Source: Pilaira anomala
Taxonomy: Eukaryota > Mucoromycota > Mucoromycetes > Mucorales > Mucoraceae
Length of the DNA stretch: 64,000 bases
Direction: 5' to 3'
Assembly: GCA_025716855.1 (NCBI GenBank)
Contig: JAIXMQ010000008.1
Span: 186,001 to 250,000, forward strand
Of the stretch, positions 1 to 11,839 are shown in pieces (position 1 is the stretch's first letter; the number at the start of each line of letters is the position of its first letter). Under the pieces are notes generated by a model. It saw only the letters and a program-made list of their open reading frames with translations, did not search any database and was not told where the DNA came from. Position numbers and translations under genes: made by a program.

Positions 1-1101
1 GAATTGGATGTGACTGAAGGTATGAGATTTGATCGTGGTTTCATTTCCCCTTATTTCATCACGGATACAAAGACTGGACGTGTTGAATTTGAAAAGCCTT
101 TGGTTTTATTATCCGAAAAGAAAATCTCTCTTTTGCAAGATATTTTACCCGCATTAGAAGCTTCTGCTACTCAACGTCGTCCTCTCTTGATCGTTGCTGA
201 GGATTTGGATGGTGAGGCTCTTGCTGCCTGTATCTTGAACAAGCTTCGTGGTCAAATTCAAGTCGCTGCTGTCAAGGCTCCTGGGTTCGGTGATAACCGT
301 AAGAACATCTTGGGTGATCTTGCTGTCTTGACTCATTCTACTGTCTTCTCCGATGAACTCGATATCAAGTTGGAAAATGCTAAACCTGAATTGTTCGGTA
401 CCACTGGCTCTGTCAGTATCACAAAGGAAGATACTATCTTCTTGAACGGTGCTGGATCCAAGGAAAGTATCAGTCAACGTTGTGAACAAATTCGTGGTGC
501 CATTGCAGATAGCGCTACTTCTGATTACGAAAAAGAGAAACTTCAAGAACGTCTTGCTAAACTTTCTGGGGGTGTTGCCGTCATTCGTGTAGGTGGTTCT
601 AGTGAAGTTGAAGTAGGTGAGAAGAAGGATAGATTCGATGATGCCCTTTGTGCTACTCGTGCTGCTGTTGAAGAAGGTATCGTACCTGGTGGTGGTGTTG
701 CTCTCTTAAAGGCCGCTAAATCTTTAAGCTCTTTAAAGGGTGCCAACTTTGATCAACAATTAGGTATTAACATCATTCGTCAAGCTATTCAAAACCCTTG
801 TCGTACTATTGTTGATAATGCTGGTGGTGAAGGTTCTGTTGTTGCTGGTAAATTATTAGAAGATCACCCTGAAAATGTTAACTGGGGTTATGATGCTTCT
901 ACAAACGAATACTGTGATATGATCGAAAGAGGTATTATTGATCCTACCAAGGTCGTTCGTACTGCTATCGTTGATGCTTCCGGTGTCGCTTCTCTTTTAA
1001 CCACAACTGAATGTATGATCACTGATGCTCCTGCTAAGGCTGGTGGTGCTCCTGCTATGGGCGGTATGGGTGGTATGGGTGGTATGGGTGGTATGATGTA
1101 A
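1..1101 (+). CDS. hsp60: Mitochondrial chaperonin HSP60 (GroEL family), C-terminal two thirds
   Basis: The frame is open from base 1, so the gene is cut by the window edge; 366 residues remain of the usual 560-580. Group I chaperonins form ATP-driven rings that fold imported matrix proteins. Visible family signatures are [16 protein letters not shown] at the start, [10 protein letters not shown] in the apical domain, [15 protein letters not shown] in the equatorial domain, and a C-terminal Gly-Gly-Met repeat (about residues 350-366) ending GGMM. The tail is the usual flexible cavity tail of HSP60. No intron interrupts this part. The mitochondrial presequence and promoter lie outside the window. 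The family call is certain; mitochondrial location is inferred from the eukaryotic GGM tail. Confidence 0.97.
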   Translation, partial: ELDVTEGMRFDRGFISPYFITDTKTGRVEFEKPLVLLSEKKISLLQDILPALEASATQRRPLLIVAEDLDGEALAACILNKLRGQIQVAAVKAPGFGDNRKNILGDLAVLTHSTVFSDELDIKLENAKPELFGTTGSVSITKEDTIFLNGAGSKESISQRCEQIRGAIADSATSDYEKEKLQERLAKLSGGVAVIRVGGSSEVEVGEKKDRFDDALCATRAAVEEGIVPGGGVALLKAAKSLSSLKGANFDQQLGINIIRQAIQNPCRTIVDNAGGEGSVVAGKLLEDHPENVNWGYDASTNEYCDMIERGIIDPTKVVRTAIVDASGVASLLTTTECMITDAPAKAGGAPAMGGMGGMGGMGGMM

Positions 1102-2347
1102 AAATATATATATATACTCCCTCCTTTTTTGTCAAATAATATTTTAAACACTTTGTAATAAAAAATAATAATATACTCTTGTACTTTTAATTTTACTTTT
1201 GTCGTCCTTAAACCTTTTGCCGTTTGAATAAGAAGTGGATTTCACACGCTCTTAATTGCATAAATAAATAGTCACTTTTTTTCTTTTTTTTCTCATTGTC
1301 ATACCTGAAAGCTACTTTCTCTTCTTTTTACTGCAAATTTTGAGAACAACTGAAAATTATCATCGTTTCAGATTTACTAGAGTTATTTGTTTATAATAAA
1401 TACTTTTAGTACATTAAAGTTATGTATGTACATACATAAAGAGAGTTTACTTTATAAACATTCCCTACTACTACTGTATTATTTTTTGTTAAAGCGGGTA
1501 TTTAAAGCAGAAAAGGACAAATCTCTCTCTCCTCTTTGCGTCATTGATATTTCTGCTTATTGCCCTCTTCTTTTATTGTTTAATTGAACCAATCAATCAT
1601 CAAAAAAAGATATATACAACATCGAATATTACTGTTTTTAGTATTTTGTTGTCAATGCAAAATAAAGGTACAATTTAAAGTATACCCATAGAAATGATGT
1701 AAAGAATTTATATTAAAGTTGGGAAAGCTTGCATACGAAGAGAGAGGGAGAAAATAGGCTGTATTATGTATATCAGCAAGATGATTAAAAAAAGATCTTT
1801 TTTTTTTCTTTTTTTTTCCAACAAGCAGATGCTTTTCATCTATTTTAAAAGGGGAGATTATCACCCCTGCCTCCTAAAAAGAGTTGAATACGGACGTGCG
1901 CTTTTCATCAAAGACCGGGGCAAAAAAATATTATAGTGTTGTTTAAATATCCGCTTTAAAATTCTATTATACTATTCATGTAATAGTCGTTTTACTCATT
2001 TATGCTTTAAGGTACTGAACACTCTTTTTTTTTTTTTAAAAACCCTATACTTTATCAATTGCAAAATAACTATTTTATCACTTTTTTAATGTTTTGTCAA
2101 ACTGGATCGTTAAAATAGACGGTTAAATACAAATTCCGTCATAGTGTGACATGGCCCCCACTTTTTTTTTTTTTTTGTATATTTTATTAACAATCACTCC
2201 ACTAATATTTATATATATCCTTCTCTTTTTTCCTTTTCTTTTTTTTTTTTTATTTGCATATATTTCCAACATAATACCCTCTTTTCTTCTTCTTCTTCTT
2301 TTCTCTCTCTCTCTTTTCTACTTTTAAACAATTTAAAATAGTAAAAT
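1102..2347. other. Intergenic region, no gene seen
   Basis: About 1.25 kb of A+T-rich DNA between HSP60 and the WOPR gene. It carries many T tracts and short A runs. The longest open frames (1387-1587 plus, 1652-1864 minus) have low-complexity composition and resemble nothing I know. The last 150 bases are pyrimidine-rich (TTCTTC and CTCT runs near 2284-2320), typical of leaders ahead of start codons in this window. Confidence 0.6.
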
Positions 2348-3090
2348 ATGCTGGTTGCAGAAACATTTCATGGATATATTGAAACAACTCAAGACGTTTT
2401 GTTAATTTTTGAAGGATGTCGTCGAGGACTTCTTCCAAGAATATGCAGACGTCTGCAAGAAAGAGAACGTAAAATGATTCGATCCGGTTCAATTTTTGTA
2501 TTTGATGAAAGAGAATCAGGTACAAATATATATATTTAAAAATATACATGTATATTTATATACATCTTTTTTTTTTTATATATCCGCAGGAATTAAACGT
2601 TGGACAGATGGTCGTGTCTGGAGTCCTTCTCGTATCCTTGGAAACTTTTTAATTTATCGTGAACTTGATAAAAAAGCTACTAATAATAACGAAAAAAAGA
2701 TGTCAATTTCATCAACAAATAACATGTTATTAAATAACAATCAACAACAACAACAACAAAATGATAGAAGAAGTTTCAGTATAGATAGTAACGCCTCCAT
2801 TGACCGAAATAAAGAACGTCAATTAGTTGGAAGTTTATCTGATTCTTACCGATTTAAAGAAGATGGATTAATCAAAAAGACAATGTCAATCATTGTGAAT
2901 GGTGTAGCTCAACATTTAATCTCTTATTATGATCCAAATGAAGTTATTCAAGAAAAATTACGTGCGCCTTCCTCAGTACCTGAATTAGCTAGTCTTGAAA
3001 TCTCACCTGAATTACTAGTTAAACAAAACTTTAGAATTCCTCCTTTAGTTGAACCAACATTTGATCAACCAGGACAATTAACTCCACCTG

Positions 3091-3122
<32 letters not shown>

Positions 3123-4040
3123 AATCGTTTAATGCATCCTCTTCGAAGTATGTCAGTTGGTTCTATTCGTGGCCATCAAGATATGATTCAACAAATGTAT
3201 CATTCTAATAATTCTTCTTTTAACAACAACAATAACAATAATAATAATAATAATAATAATATACCAACGAATGTGTATAATAATAATTCAACACATAATA
3301 ACTTTCCTTCTCCTTCAAGTTTATCTTCTTCTCCAAGTACTCCAATGTTATCTCCTGCTCGTCAATCTTATCAACAACAACATCAAAGACATTATTCTGC
3401 TTCTTCCATCTCTTCAAATTCATTACCTAGATTTGATCCTCGTAATTATTCTGCTGCTGCTGCTGTTGAACCTTTTCATGAACAGCAACAAAGACATTTG
3501 GATAACGAAAGATTTGCTCAACCTAATCTTGGTCAATTATTAAACCCAATTCATCCATTAAATAATAATTCTAGTACAAATTCAAATGATATTTTACATT
3601 CAATCGGTATTTCTCCTCATCATCATCATCAACAACAACAACAATATGATTATCATAATTCCAATTTACGTAATTCTATTAGTACTCAACAACATGAAGA
3701 TACTATTTCTACTCCTACTCCTACTAGTAGTAGTAATTCAGTAGATACTACATCAAATATGAGTGGCGGAAATAATAGAGGAGGTGGCGCCGGTGATAAT
3801 AATGGTAATGGTGGAGGAGGTGGAGGAGGAGGTGGTGGTGGTGGTGGCGGTGGTAGTAGTAATGTATCAGATTATATGCATTTCTATCAACGCCAACCTT
3901 TAGCCACACATCATGTTATGAATAATAACAATAATGTCATGTACCAAAGCGATGAACAAATTGCATTCATGAATGGTGGTCTTGGACCAGATCAAAACTG
4001 TTTGAATGATACTGATTTAGAACATTTGATGTTAAAGTAA
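2348..4040 (+). CDS. WOPR-domain transcription regulator (Gti1/Pac2 family)
   Basis: Two exons, 2348-2519 and 2590-4040, give 540 residues; the 70-nt intron is GT-AG and keeps frame. The N-terminus has the WOPR box A pattern: ETFHGYIETTQDVLLIFEGC, then RSGSIFVFDE and, across the splice, SGIKRWTDGRVWSPSRILG. WOPR proteins (Wor1, Ryp1, Gti1, Pac2) bind DNA and switch morphology or sexual development in fungi. A box-B-like part follows near residues 120-150 (YRFKEDGLIKKTMSI, HLISYY). The rest is low complexity: poly-Gln at 3092-3122, poly-Asn at 3223-3260, and a run of about 15 Gly near 3812-3855. An open frame from an ATG at 2496 exists but starts inside exon 1 and reads through the intron, so I chose 2348. 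Targets are unknown. Confidence 0.93.
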
Positions 4041-4090
4041 AAAAAAAGGCCGACCTTTTTTTTTTTCTTTTTTTTTTTTTCTATTACCCT

Positions 4091-4126
<36 letters not shown>

Positions 4127-4172
4127 GTTATTATCACACACTGCTTTTTTTCTTATCATTTGTATACACACA

Positions 4173-4207
<35 letters not shown>

Positions 4208-4371
4208 TTGTTTCTTTTCTTTATTAATAAATATTTATTTGATATACATACAACAAAAAATCGGGACTATTCTTTTTTGGCTATAAAAATTGGCAAATAA
4301 ATTTTATGCCCCCCTTTTTTTTTTTTTTTTAGCTAATTTATTATTATTATTTTTTTTTTTCTTTTTTTACT
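4041..4371. other. Intergenic region with long T tracts
   Basis: This stretch holds a T run of about 30 at 4092-4122, a CTTT tetranucleotide repeat near 4183-4205 and further T tracts up to the next start codon. AATAAATATTTATT near 4224 could serve as a 3'-end processing signal for the WOPR gene. No coding region is seen. Confidence 0.5.
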
Positions 4372-5902
4372 ATGGCAACCGATGAACATTTTATTGGGTT
4401 GAAATTATTAAGTATATTCAGTATAGGATGTATTGGTTCAGGACAAATGTTTTTACCTATATTTTATAAAAAGGTACTTGAATTAGGAAATGATAAAATC
4501 GGTCTCATCTTTTCCATCAGTAAGAAAATAAATATAAACAAAAAAATATTAGAAAAAAACTAAATAAGTATTATTATAGCGCCGTTTGTTTCATTCATTG
4601 CTTTTCCTTATTGGACTGCATTAATCGATCGAACAGGACAATACAAGAAAGTCATGATGCTCAACATGTTCATTGCACTTTTGGTATAATAGAAATAGAA
4701 ACTAAAATTTATAGATAAGCACTAATGAATGAAAGCAGTGTATTTTATCCATTGGTTTAGTTCCTTTCATTGCAGATAACGAATGGCCACGTATTTTATT
4801 AACCTGTCTTGGTTGTTTCGGTTATGCTTTTTTTGGTTATCCAGTTATCGCTGCACTCGTCGATAGTGTAATCTTGCGAGTTTTAGCAGAAAAAAAAGAT
4901 TTATATGGCCGTCAAAAAATTGGTGTTCCCATTGGATTTGCTTCTTCCGTCTTTTTTACCGGTTACTTGACAGAAAAATTAGATTCGCTTTATGCTTTAT
5001 TTATCGTATTTACTTTTTATAATCTATCTTTTATCTTGACCGTTTGGTTCGTGGATGTAGAGCCTCATCATTTTGAATATAAACCTGTTGATCAAGTCTA
5101 TGGTTCAACCACTTCTCCTATCCTTATCTTGGACTCTCCAACAACAACAACAACAACAATCATTTCCGAAGATCCTTCATTACCTCCAGTCACTACGACT
5201 AAACCTAATATGTGGACTCTACTAAAAGATCCAAACGCTGTTCAATTCTTTACTTTTGTTACCCTCATGGGATTTTGTCTAGCCGTCGTTCAAGCATTTT
5301 TATATCTTTATTTTGAAAATGATTTACACGGTACTTCTGCTATGGTCGGTTTATTTGGTCCATTAGGAAGTAGTACAGAAATCGTTGTCTTTTTCTTTTC
5401 TAAAGAGGCAAGTTTACTAACAAATATTCATGCACGCATAAAAAAAAAAAAAGTTGACCCAATTTATAATTTATTTTAGATATTCAATAGATTAGGAGCG
5501 CGTAATATGTTGATTGTAGCTCAATCTATCATCATGTATCGTTGTTTAACTTACATGATCTGTCTTAACCTTTCATTTGGTGCCTGGTTAGCTACTATCA
5601 CACAGTTATTACATGGTATTGGTTTCTCAATGACTTGGAGTGCTGGCGCATTACAAGCAGATCATATTGCTCCTTCCGGCTTGAAGAGTAGCGCACAAGG
5701 TTTATTAAATATGGCTTTCAATGGGTTTGGAAGTGGCGTAGGTGCGCTTGTAGGTGGTATTATCTATGAGAATTTTGGGCCTCAAATCATGTGGGGAGCG
5801 GTGTCCATCATTGCTTTCTTAAGTATGCTCATGTATACTTCTGTCTTTTTACGTAATACTTTCTTTACTTTTATTGCTAATGTCATTCAAAAGCATAAAT
5901 AA
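4372..5902 (+). CDS. Major facilitator superfamily (MFS) transporter, 447 aa
   Basis: Four exons: 4372-4519, 4580-4683, 4739-5407, 5480-5902. Phases agree at every junction and sum to 447 residues. The protein is almost all hydrophobic helices (about 10-12), with a hydrophilic Thr-rich central loop (poly-Thr near 5142-5160) between the two halves, as expected for MFS. It resembles the MFS_1_like/LacY-type sugar or nucleoside symporters, for example WSAGALQADHIAPSGLKSSAQGL and the glycine-rich GFGSGVGALVGGIIYENFG in the second half. The third intron (5408-5479) uses a GC donor (GAG|GCAAGT); the nearby GT at 5412 would break the frame. Substrate cannot be told. Confidence 0.85.
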
Positions 5903-8617
5903 AATACTATATAATCATAATAACTAAAACGTCACAAAAACAAATCTATATCCTTTTTTTTTTCTTCAATCTACATATATAGACTATATCATGATTTTCA
6001 TCTGATAACTAATATTTATACTAGATACTTTTTAAACTCATAATTCCTAAAGATTTCGTAACTATGATGTGTATGTGTGTGTGTCAATAGAAACCAATTT
6101 CAGATTGACTTTTCGTCCATGCACACCTTATCAAAATAGGTTAAATTACTTTCTGCATATTTACACATAATTAAAATTCTCACGTAAAAAAGTTAAAATA
6201 TGCACTGTTAATGTTTTTTTTTCTGATGTGGACTATACTGTCGTCCCAGAAAAGTAAAAAAAAAAAAATTTACAGAGTATAACCATTCATCTTTGTCGAA
6301 AATGAATAAAATACTTTGAATTTCTAATAGATTTCAATCGGAACAGTGGAGCGCTGATATATCTTACATATTATTTCGCGCTTTTTTCTTTTCTTTACTT
6401 ATGATATAAAGTATAGCAACTTCAAATTATCCAAGAAATTATCTTTAAAAAGTAAAAACTTGAAAGATGTCTATGTATAAACGAAATAAGGTGAATATAT
6501 ATTCAACTTATGATATATAGTTACTACGCAATAAATGTTTATACCGAGAGTAGAGCTATAGTCCCCAAATCACCTATTTTTTTTTTTTAAGAAAAAGAAA
6601 TGCTAAACCCTTCAAAAGCCATTATTGTATTACGGTAGCAAAACCCCTACGCTACGCTACGTATTTACTGATTTTTATTAGTGTTTTTTTTTATAAAGAA
6701 AAAGAAGGTACTATTGACAAGATTTTTTTTATATATACATAGCAGAAAAAACTTTCGGCCAATCAAATTATCTAAAAAAGGAAAAAAAGGTACATTCTTA
6801 GCCAGTCCCGACCTCTGCATTTTTTCAGAAATCAGAAATGCGGTATTACAAACAATTTAGACAATAGATTTTTAATAATTTATAATGTAAAATGGACGGT
6901 CTTTCTAATAATGTAAAGATAAAAGTATCGCGAGAAACCAAAATTACTGTTTTTGTTAGTACAAGTATGTTTGCTACATATCTCAATTTTTTATTTTCTA
7001 TTTTAGGCTTAAAAGAAAGGGGGCGTCCGTATAGCTCTGGGATATGTGTGTATAGCGATTTTTATGCTGTGTGTAACGCAGCCTAAACTCATACGGGCAC
7101 CCTCTTTTTTTTTTAAGCTTATTAAAATTATAAAAAAAAACCTTGGTTTGCATACAGTTGTTTGATGATGATAGTTTAGTTTATATTCAATTAAAGTAAA
7201 TCAGTGTGGCTGTCACTGAAAATAGGCACTGTTTAGTGTCTTTGCTATTACTGTGTAAAAGTATATATTTTCTTCATTTTTTTTTTTAGTTGGATCGATA
7301 TAAACATTTAAAAACGAAGTTGAGCCGTACATAAAAATAGCCGCAGCACTTGATCAGAAAGAGAGTGATATAGAGATAGACGCCGATATACTATAGCCAT
7401 GTACCCCTATAACAGAGCATATCCCTCTATCCTAGGTATAAGATATTTTAATGCATAAAAAAAAAAAAAAGGTCCAACCTCAATTTTTTTTTTTAAAAAA
7501 AACAAAAGAGTCGATGAAAACCGTTCATATTGCTGGGTTTTGAAAATACGATTCATTCTCATCAGATACAATTGTAACTTCTTTATACCCTTTGCACCAC
7601 ATCAAAGTGCATTATGAGTGATTTTGGTTTAAATATGCAGGATATACTATCATATTTAGAAACCAAGTATGGATCATGATAATTTAAGATGGAAAAGACC
7701 TTCTTTGGCTATATAGATGTTTAATATAGAGCTAAAATTAATTATTTATAAAAAGATACTCACTATATAACTTGTATCGATAGTAGAGGGCAGTAATAAA
7801 ATTTAAATAGGCTCTTTTTTTTTTTTTTTTTTTTTTTTTAATACACTGTCTCATGTTTTATGATGTCTCGTTTTGAAATTTGATATATGTATAGGTATTC
7901 AATGTTTTTTTTTCAGAATATAGGCTAATACTGAGTGTTACTTTCAGCCCCTGATGTGACAAGTCTCGTTTTCGAGAGCATGGCAGTCTGCGAAGCAGCA
8001 TTCTCCTTTTTTTTTTTTTTTTTTTTTGGTTCGTGTGATGTTCGTTTGATTTTGCTTAAAAAAAAAACTAGAGTTTTATTTGGGCATGATGAGCATTTGG
8101 TACTACTAAATATGGGTAATAAATTTATGCGGGAAAACTAACTATTTTTACAATTGTATAATGACGCTTTTTTTAATATGTTTTATAATTATCTTGTGAA
8201 CTAAATTATATATATATATCAGAGAATATATTTGGTCTTTTTTCATTAACTTGCAAACAGTTAATGCATAAAGCATATGAACCTCCCAGACATCAAGCAT
8301 ACCAGGAGTATATATGAAAGCAGTATAAAGCTGTCATATACCCTGAGAGAGAGAGAGAGAGAGAGAGAGAGGGGATAATATATATAGTAAAAAGTTAGGC
8401 ATTTATCTACTTCTTTTTTCTTGCTTTAAATCATGAATTCAAGTAAAGTATAGTATACAAGTTTTATTTTGGTCTCTTTTTTGTTTAAAAAGGTCTAGAA
8501 ACATCTTAGTTTACTTTGTCCGAAATATACACTTGTCCGAAATCCAGAGTTACTTGTGACTGTAGAGCAGATCTAAACTTTTTGGTACCGAAACAAACAA
8601 TCGTGCATGACGTTTCC

Positions 8618-8661
<44 letters not shown>

Positions 8662-8738
8662 TTTAGTTCTATTTTTTATTATTATTATTTTTTTTTTCTT
8701 TTCTTTCTTATATTTTTTTTTTTATAAAGTAAAACAAG
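5903..8738. other. 2.8 kb gene-free region
   Basis: No open frame here shows a known domain or normal amino-acid composition. Contents are T tracts (7809-7839, 8002-8027, 8623-8659), a GA microsatellite and short repeats such as three CTACG units near 6650. Small frames at 6892-7086 and 7935-8141 are probably chance. The final T-rich part (from 8600) is the leader or promoter of the 14-3-3 gene. Confidence 0.5.
8345..8371. repeat. (GA)n microsatellite
   Basis: Thirteen perfect GA units followed by GGGG. It sits about 370 bases upstream of the 14-3-3 start codon. Confidence 0.9.
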
Positions 8739-9909
8739 ATGGCTATTGTAAGTATAATTTTTATTATTTTTTTTTTATTTAAAAAAGAAAGAAGAAAAAT
8801 GTTAACTTTATCAATTAAATAGGAACGTGAAGACCAAGTAAGAAATAGAAATGTATTCAGATGAAAAAAAAAAAAAAAATGTTTACTAATCTCACCATGT
8901 TAGGTCTATATGGCAAAGATTGCCGAACAAGCAGAACGTTATGATGGTAAGTACAAGTAATAATTTAAAGCTCCTTTTCCTTTAATGTTAAGCGTTATAA
9001 TAGAAATGGTCTCTTATATGAAAGATGTTGCCAAGGTAAGAAGGATATATAATACTATATGGTTTAAAAGCTACTAGAGAACTAATAATCGAATATAGTT
9101 AAATGTTGATTTAACTGTTGAAGAACGTAACCTTTTATCTGTCGCGTATAAGAACGTGATTGGTGCTCGTCGTGCTTCATGGAGAATTGTATCATCTATT
9201 GAACAAAAGGAAGAAAGCAAAGGTCATGATTCTCAAGTCGCAAAGATTAAAGAATATAGAAATAAGATTGAAAATGAACTCTATGATGTTTGTAATGATA
9301 TCTTGAAGCTTTTGTCAGAACATTTAATCCCTTCTGCTCAAGATGGTGAAGCCAAGGTCTTTTATTACAAGATGTAAATATTTATTTGTTTCGCGTTTTT
9401 TAATAAGAAAAAAATTTTCTAATGTTTGTTTATCTATATGTTTATTAGGAAGGGTGATTATCATCGTTATGTTGCTGAATACGCTGTTGGTGATGCTCGT
9501 AAAGAAGCTGCTACTGCTGCTCATGATTCTTACAAGTCTGCTACTGATGTTGCTCAAGTCGAACTTGCCACTACTCATCCTATTCGTCTTGGTCTTGCCT
9601 TAAACTTCTCCGTCTTTTACTACGAGATTTTAAATGCTCCTGACCGTGCTTGTCATTTAGCCAAGCAAGCTTTCGATGATGCTATCGCTGAACTTGATAC
9701 TTTAAGTGAAGAATCATACAAGGATTCTACTTTAATCATGCAATTATTGAGAGACAACTTGACTTTATGGACATCGGATCTTCAAGAAGGTAAATATATA
9801 TATATGTATAAAAGTATAAGTGCTTTTTTCTTTTTTTATTAATCTTTTATTATTATTATTAGATAACGATAAGGGTGATGAATCAAAACCCAATACTGAA
9901 GCCGCTTAA
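8739..9909 (+). CDS. 14-3-3 phosphoserine/phosphothreonine-binding protein, 253 aa
   Basis: Seven exons: 8739-8747, 8823-8837, 8904-8946, 9004-9035, 9099-9373, 9449-9789, 9863-9909. The first two coding exons are only 9 and 15 nt, so the gene is easily mis-annotated. The product starts [20 protein letters not shown] and carries the family marks [55 protein letters not shown] and DNLTLWTSD, over the normal nine-helix length of about 250 residues. 14-3-3 dimers clamp phosphorylated partners such as kinases and metabolic enzymes. The acidic C-terminal tail ([16 protein letters not shown]) is normal for the family. Very high confidence. Confidence 0.97.
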
Positions 9910-10005
9910 TATACATTTTATATAAAAAGAAAAAAAAATACTAAATATTTGTTCAAATAATAATTTACAATAAAATGAGTCTCTCTCCCTCTACTTTTTC
10001 TCATT

Positions 10006-11021
10006 TTACATGTCCTTCACAGCCTTTACATCATCTTCCATCAATTCAAGATCTTGTCGAAGTGCCCAATCCGAAAATATCCATTCGATATCTTCCCAAG
10101 AAAATTCATCTAAACCAGTTTCTGATACATTTGGGTGACCTTTTGTCATCCAATCTGCAAATTGATCCGCATTACCATCTTTTGTTAATTCTAAACGATC
10201 TTGTAATACTTTGAGCTCTCTTTCAAATCTTGTCTTTACAAATTCAATGCGTGTATTCCATCTACTAATTGTAAATATATGAATTGAACGCACCATAGCT
10301 AAATTAGCTAAATTATATCTCATTTCATTTTTGTATGTTTGGGTATCTCTTGCTACTGATTTCATAAATATATCGGCCATATGATACCATACTCTATAAT
10401 CTAATTTTCTTTCCTTGTGGTAGATAATACATGTATTCAACGCTTCAGTATATTGACCAACTAATGGGAAAAACTTTATACGCACTAAATAAAGTCCTGT
10501 GTCTTGTGTATGCTATAAATATATATGTAAGTAAAATGATACAAAAATATATCTATGCTCTATACTTTACCGATTTGTTATTCAATAACTCTTTTAAAAT
10601 ATCTAATCGATTCACTTTAGCAGCACAATGCATAGCTATTTCACTAATTTCTTTAGTACCATTCACCTTACAGTCTTTGTTAGTAGTTGCTACTCGAATA
10701 AATCCAAGTGCCGCTGTCAAGGCTTCATCATATTGCTTATAAAGATAATGATAATCAATAATACTTTTGATTTCATTAGGTCCATGCTGTTCTAACATAA
10801 CTGTGTCAAGATTCTTTATTTTATCTAGAAACCACTATTAAGGAACTAACTTTAGTTATACGTTTAATGATCAAGTCTCTAGTTAAACTTACTCCGTCAG
10901 TTTCAACTTTAGCTTCATAATCAATCTTTTCTACTTGAATTGGTTCTTTTTCTTCTTTTGTCACAAAGACGTCGTCGTCAAAGTTGAATCCAAATAAGCC
11001 GTCGTCTTCTTGATCAGACAT
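10006..11021 (-). CDS. Conserved helical-repeat (TPR-like) protein, 299 aa, possibly C8orf76-type
   Basis: Three exons on the minus strand: 11021-10893, 10834-10571 and 10512-10006, with two 58-nt introns; lengths 129, 264 and 507 keep the frame. The N-terminus is acidic (MSDQEDDGLFGFNFDDDVFV), followed by paired helices rich in Tyr, Leu and Ala such as YHYLYKQYDEALTAALGFI and FPLVGQYTEALNTCIIYHKE, which resemble TPR units. The C-terminus ends in a Trp-rich acidic segment (SWEDIEWIFSDWALRQDLEL). From memory, the acidic LFG..F.D.VF start followed by WF and TPR-like helices resembles animal C8orf76-type proteins; this is tentative. It converges with 14-3-3, the two stops being about 96 bp apart. 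Function unknown. Confidence 0.7.
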
Positions 11022-11485
11022 TGTATATTTATAAAGAAAAAAAAAAAAAAAAATAGTAGAAAAATTAGAATGCCGTTATTTCATCCCAAAAAAAAAAAAA
11101 AAAATTGACAGTCAAGCTTATAAGTAATGACAGGTACAGTCAAACCTACGGAAATTGGTGTTTTCACTTTCATAAAATGATTGGCCATAAATAATACACT
11201 ATGTATGAAAGTATGCTAGTTATTCCGTAATTGGTGGATACGACTCTACTTTTTCTTCTACGACCAATCATCAAATATGAGCATTAATTTGGGGATATTC
11301 AAAGAGACTATAGTGAAAAAAAAACACGTACTTTTTTTCAATAAAATATGAATTGAAATCATTGCTGAGGACTATAAAAACGATGTACATATGTTTTTAT
11401 CCAAGTATAGTTATGCTATCTCTTACATATTACTCATTTTTCAAAAGCCTGTATCTGAATAGCTATATGGATTGGTATTTGTATC
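11022..11485. other. Intergenic region upstream of the TPR-like gene
   Basis: A-rich runs at 11037-11053 and 11088-11104 lie directly upstream of the minus-strand start codon and probably form its leader. I see no gene. Confidence 0.5.
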
Positions 11486-11700
11486 ACAATGAAAATGATG
11501 CCAGTTGGCGACCAATTGTCACATATGTTAAGCAACGACGATACGAGAAAAATATTGCAGTACAGACATAACCGGGAATCATTTCTGACTACTTTGATGG
11601 CGAAGACTAAAAGGCACTCAAGGCCAAGGGTATGTTTGAATCATCTTACGATATTGCACTTGCTTCGTTTGTTGATGACTTCGTCAATCAAAAAAAAAAA
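11486..11700 (+). pseudogene. Short transposase-like relic (possibly CACTA/KDZ type)
   Basis: Two plus-strand frames read as pieces of one protein: PVGDQLSHMLSNDDTRKILQ from about 11500, then, after a frame change near 11585 and an in-frame TAA, KALKAKGMFESSYDIALASF followed by VDDFVNQ to about 11690. The DIALxxxxD pattern resembles the region around a catalytic Asp in CACTA/KDZ-like transposases, where it is often followed by GF. This is from memory and weak. The fragment is about 70 codons long with two lesions, so it cannot be functional. Confidence 0.35.
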
Positions 11701-11839
11701 AAAACAATAACAATAACAATAAACGTGTATCTTTTTAATATGAACATAAACTAAACCTTATTATGTGTGTATCGTTTATAACATTTTTTTTTTTAAGAAA
11801 AAACTTTGATCTTTTTATTCTTTTTTTTTTTTTACCAAA

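Noticed and set aside
154..746. Open frames on the minus strand opposite HSP60
   Set aside because: They are mirror frames of a strongly biased coding sequence and encode no recognisable protein.
5408..5416. Ordinary GT donor at 5412 for the third MFS intron
   Set aside because: It would add four bases and shift exon 4 out of frame; the GC donor at 5408 keeps it.
8516..8782. 88-codon plus-strand frame with long poly-Phe
   Set aside because: It is the T-rich promoter and leader of the 14-3-3 gene; the ATG of 14-3-3 lies inside it in another frame.
10821..10892. Frame continuing past codon 43 of the TPR-like gene to give a 66-aa protein
   Set aside because: A GTAAGT donor at 10892 and an acceptor at 10835 splice it into the next long frame in phase.
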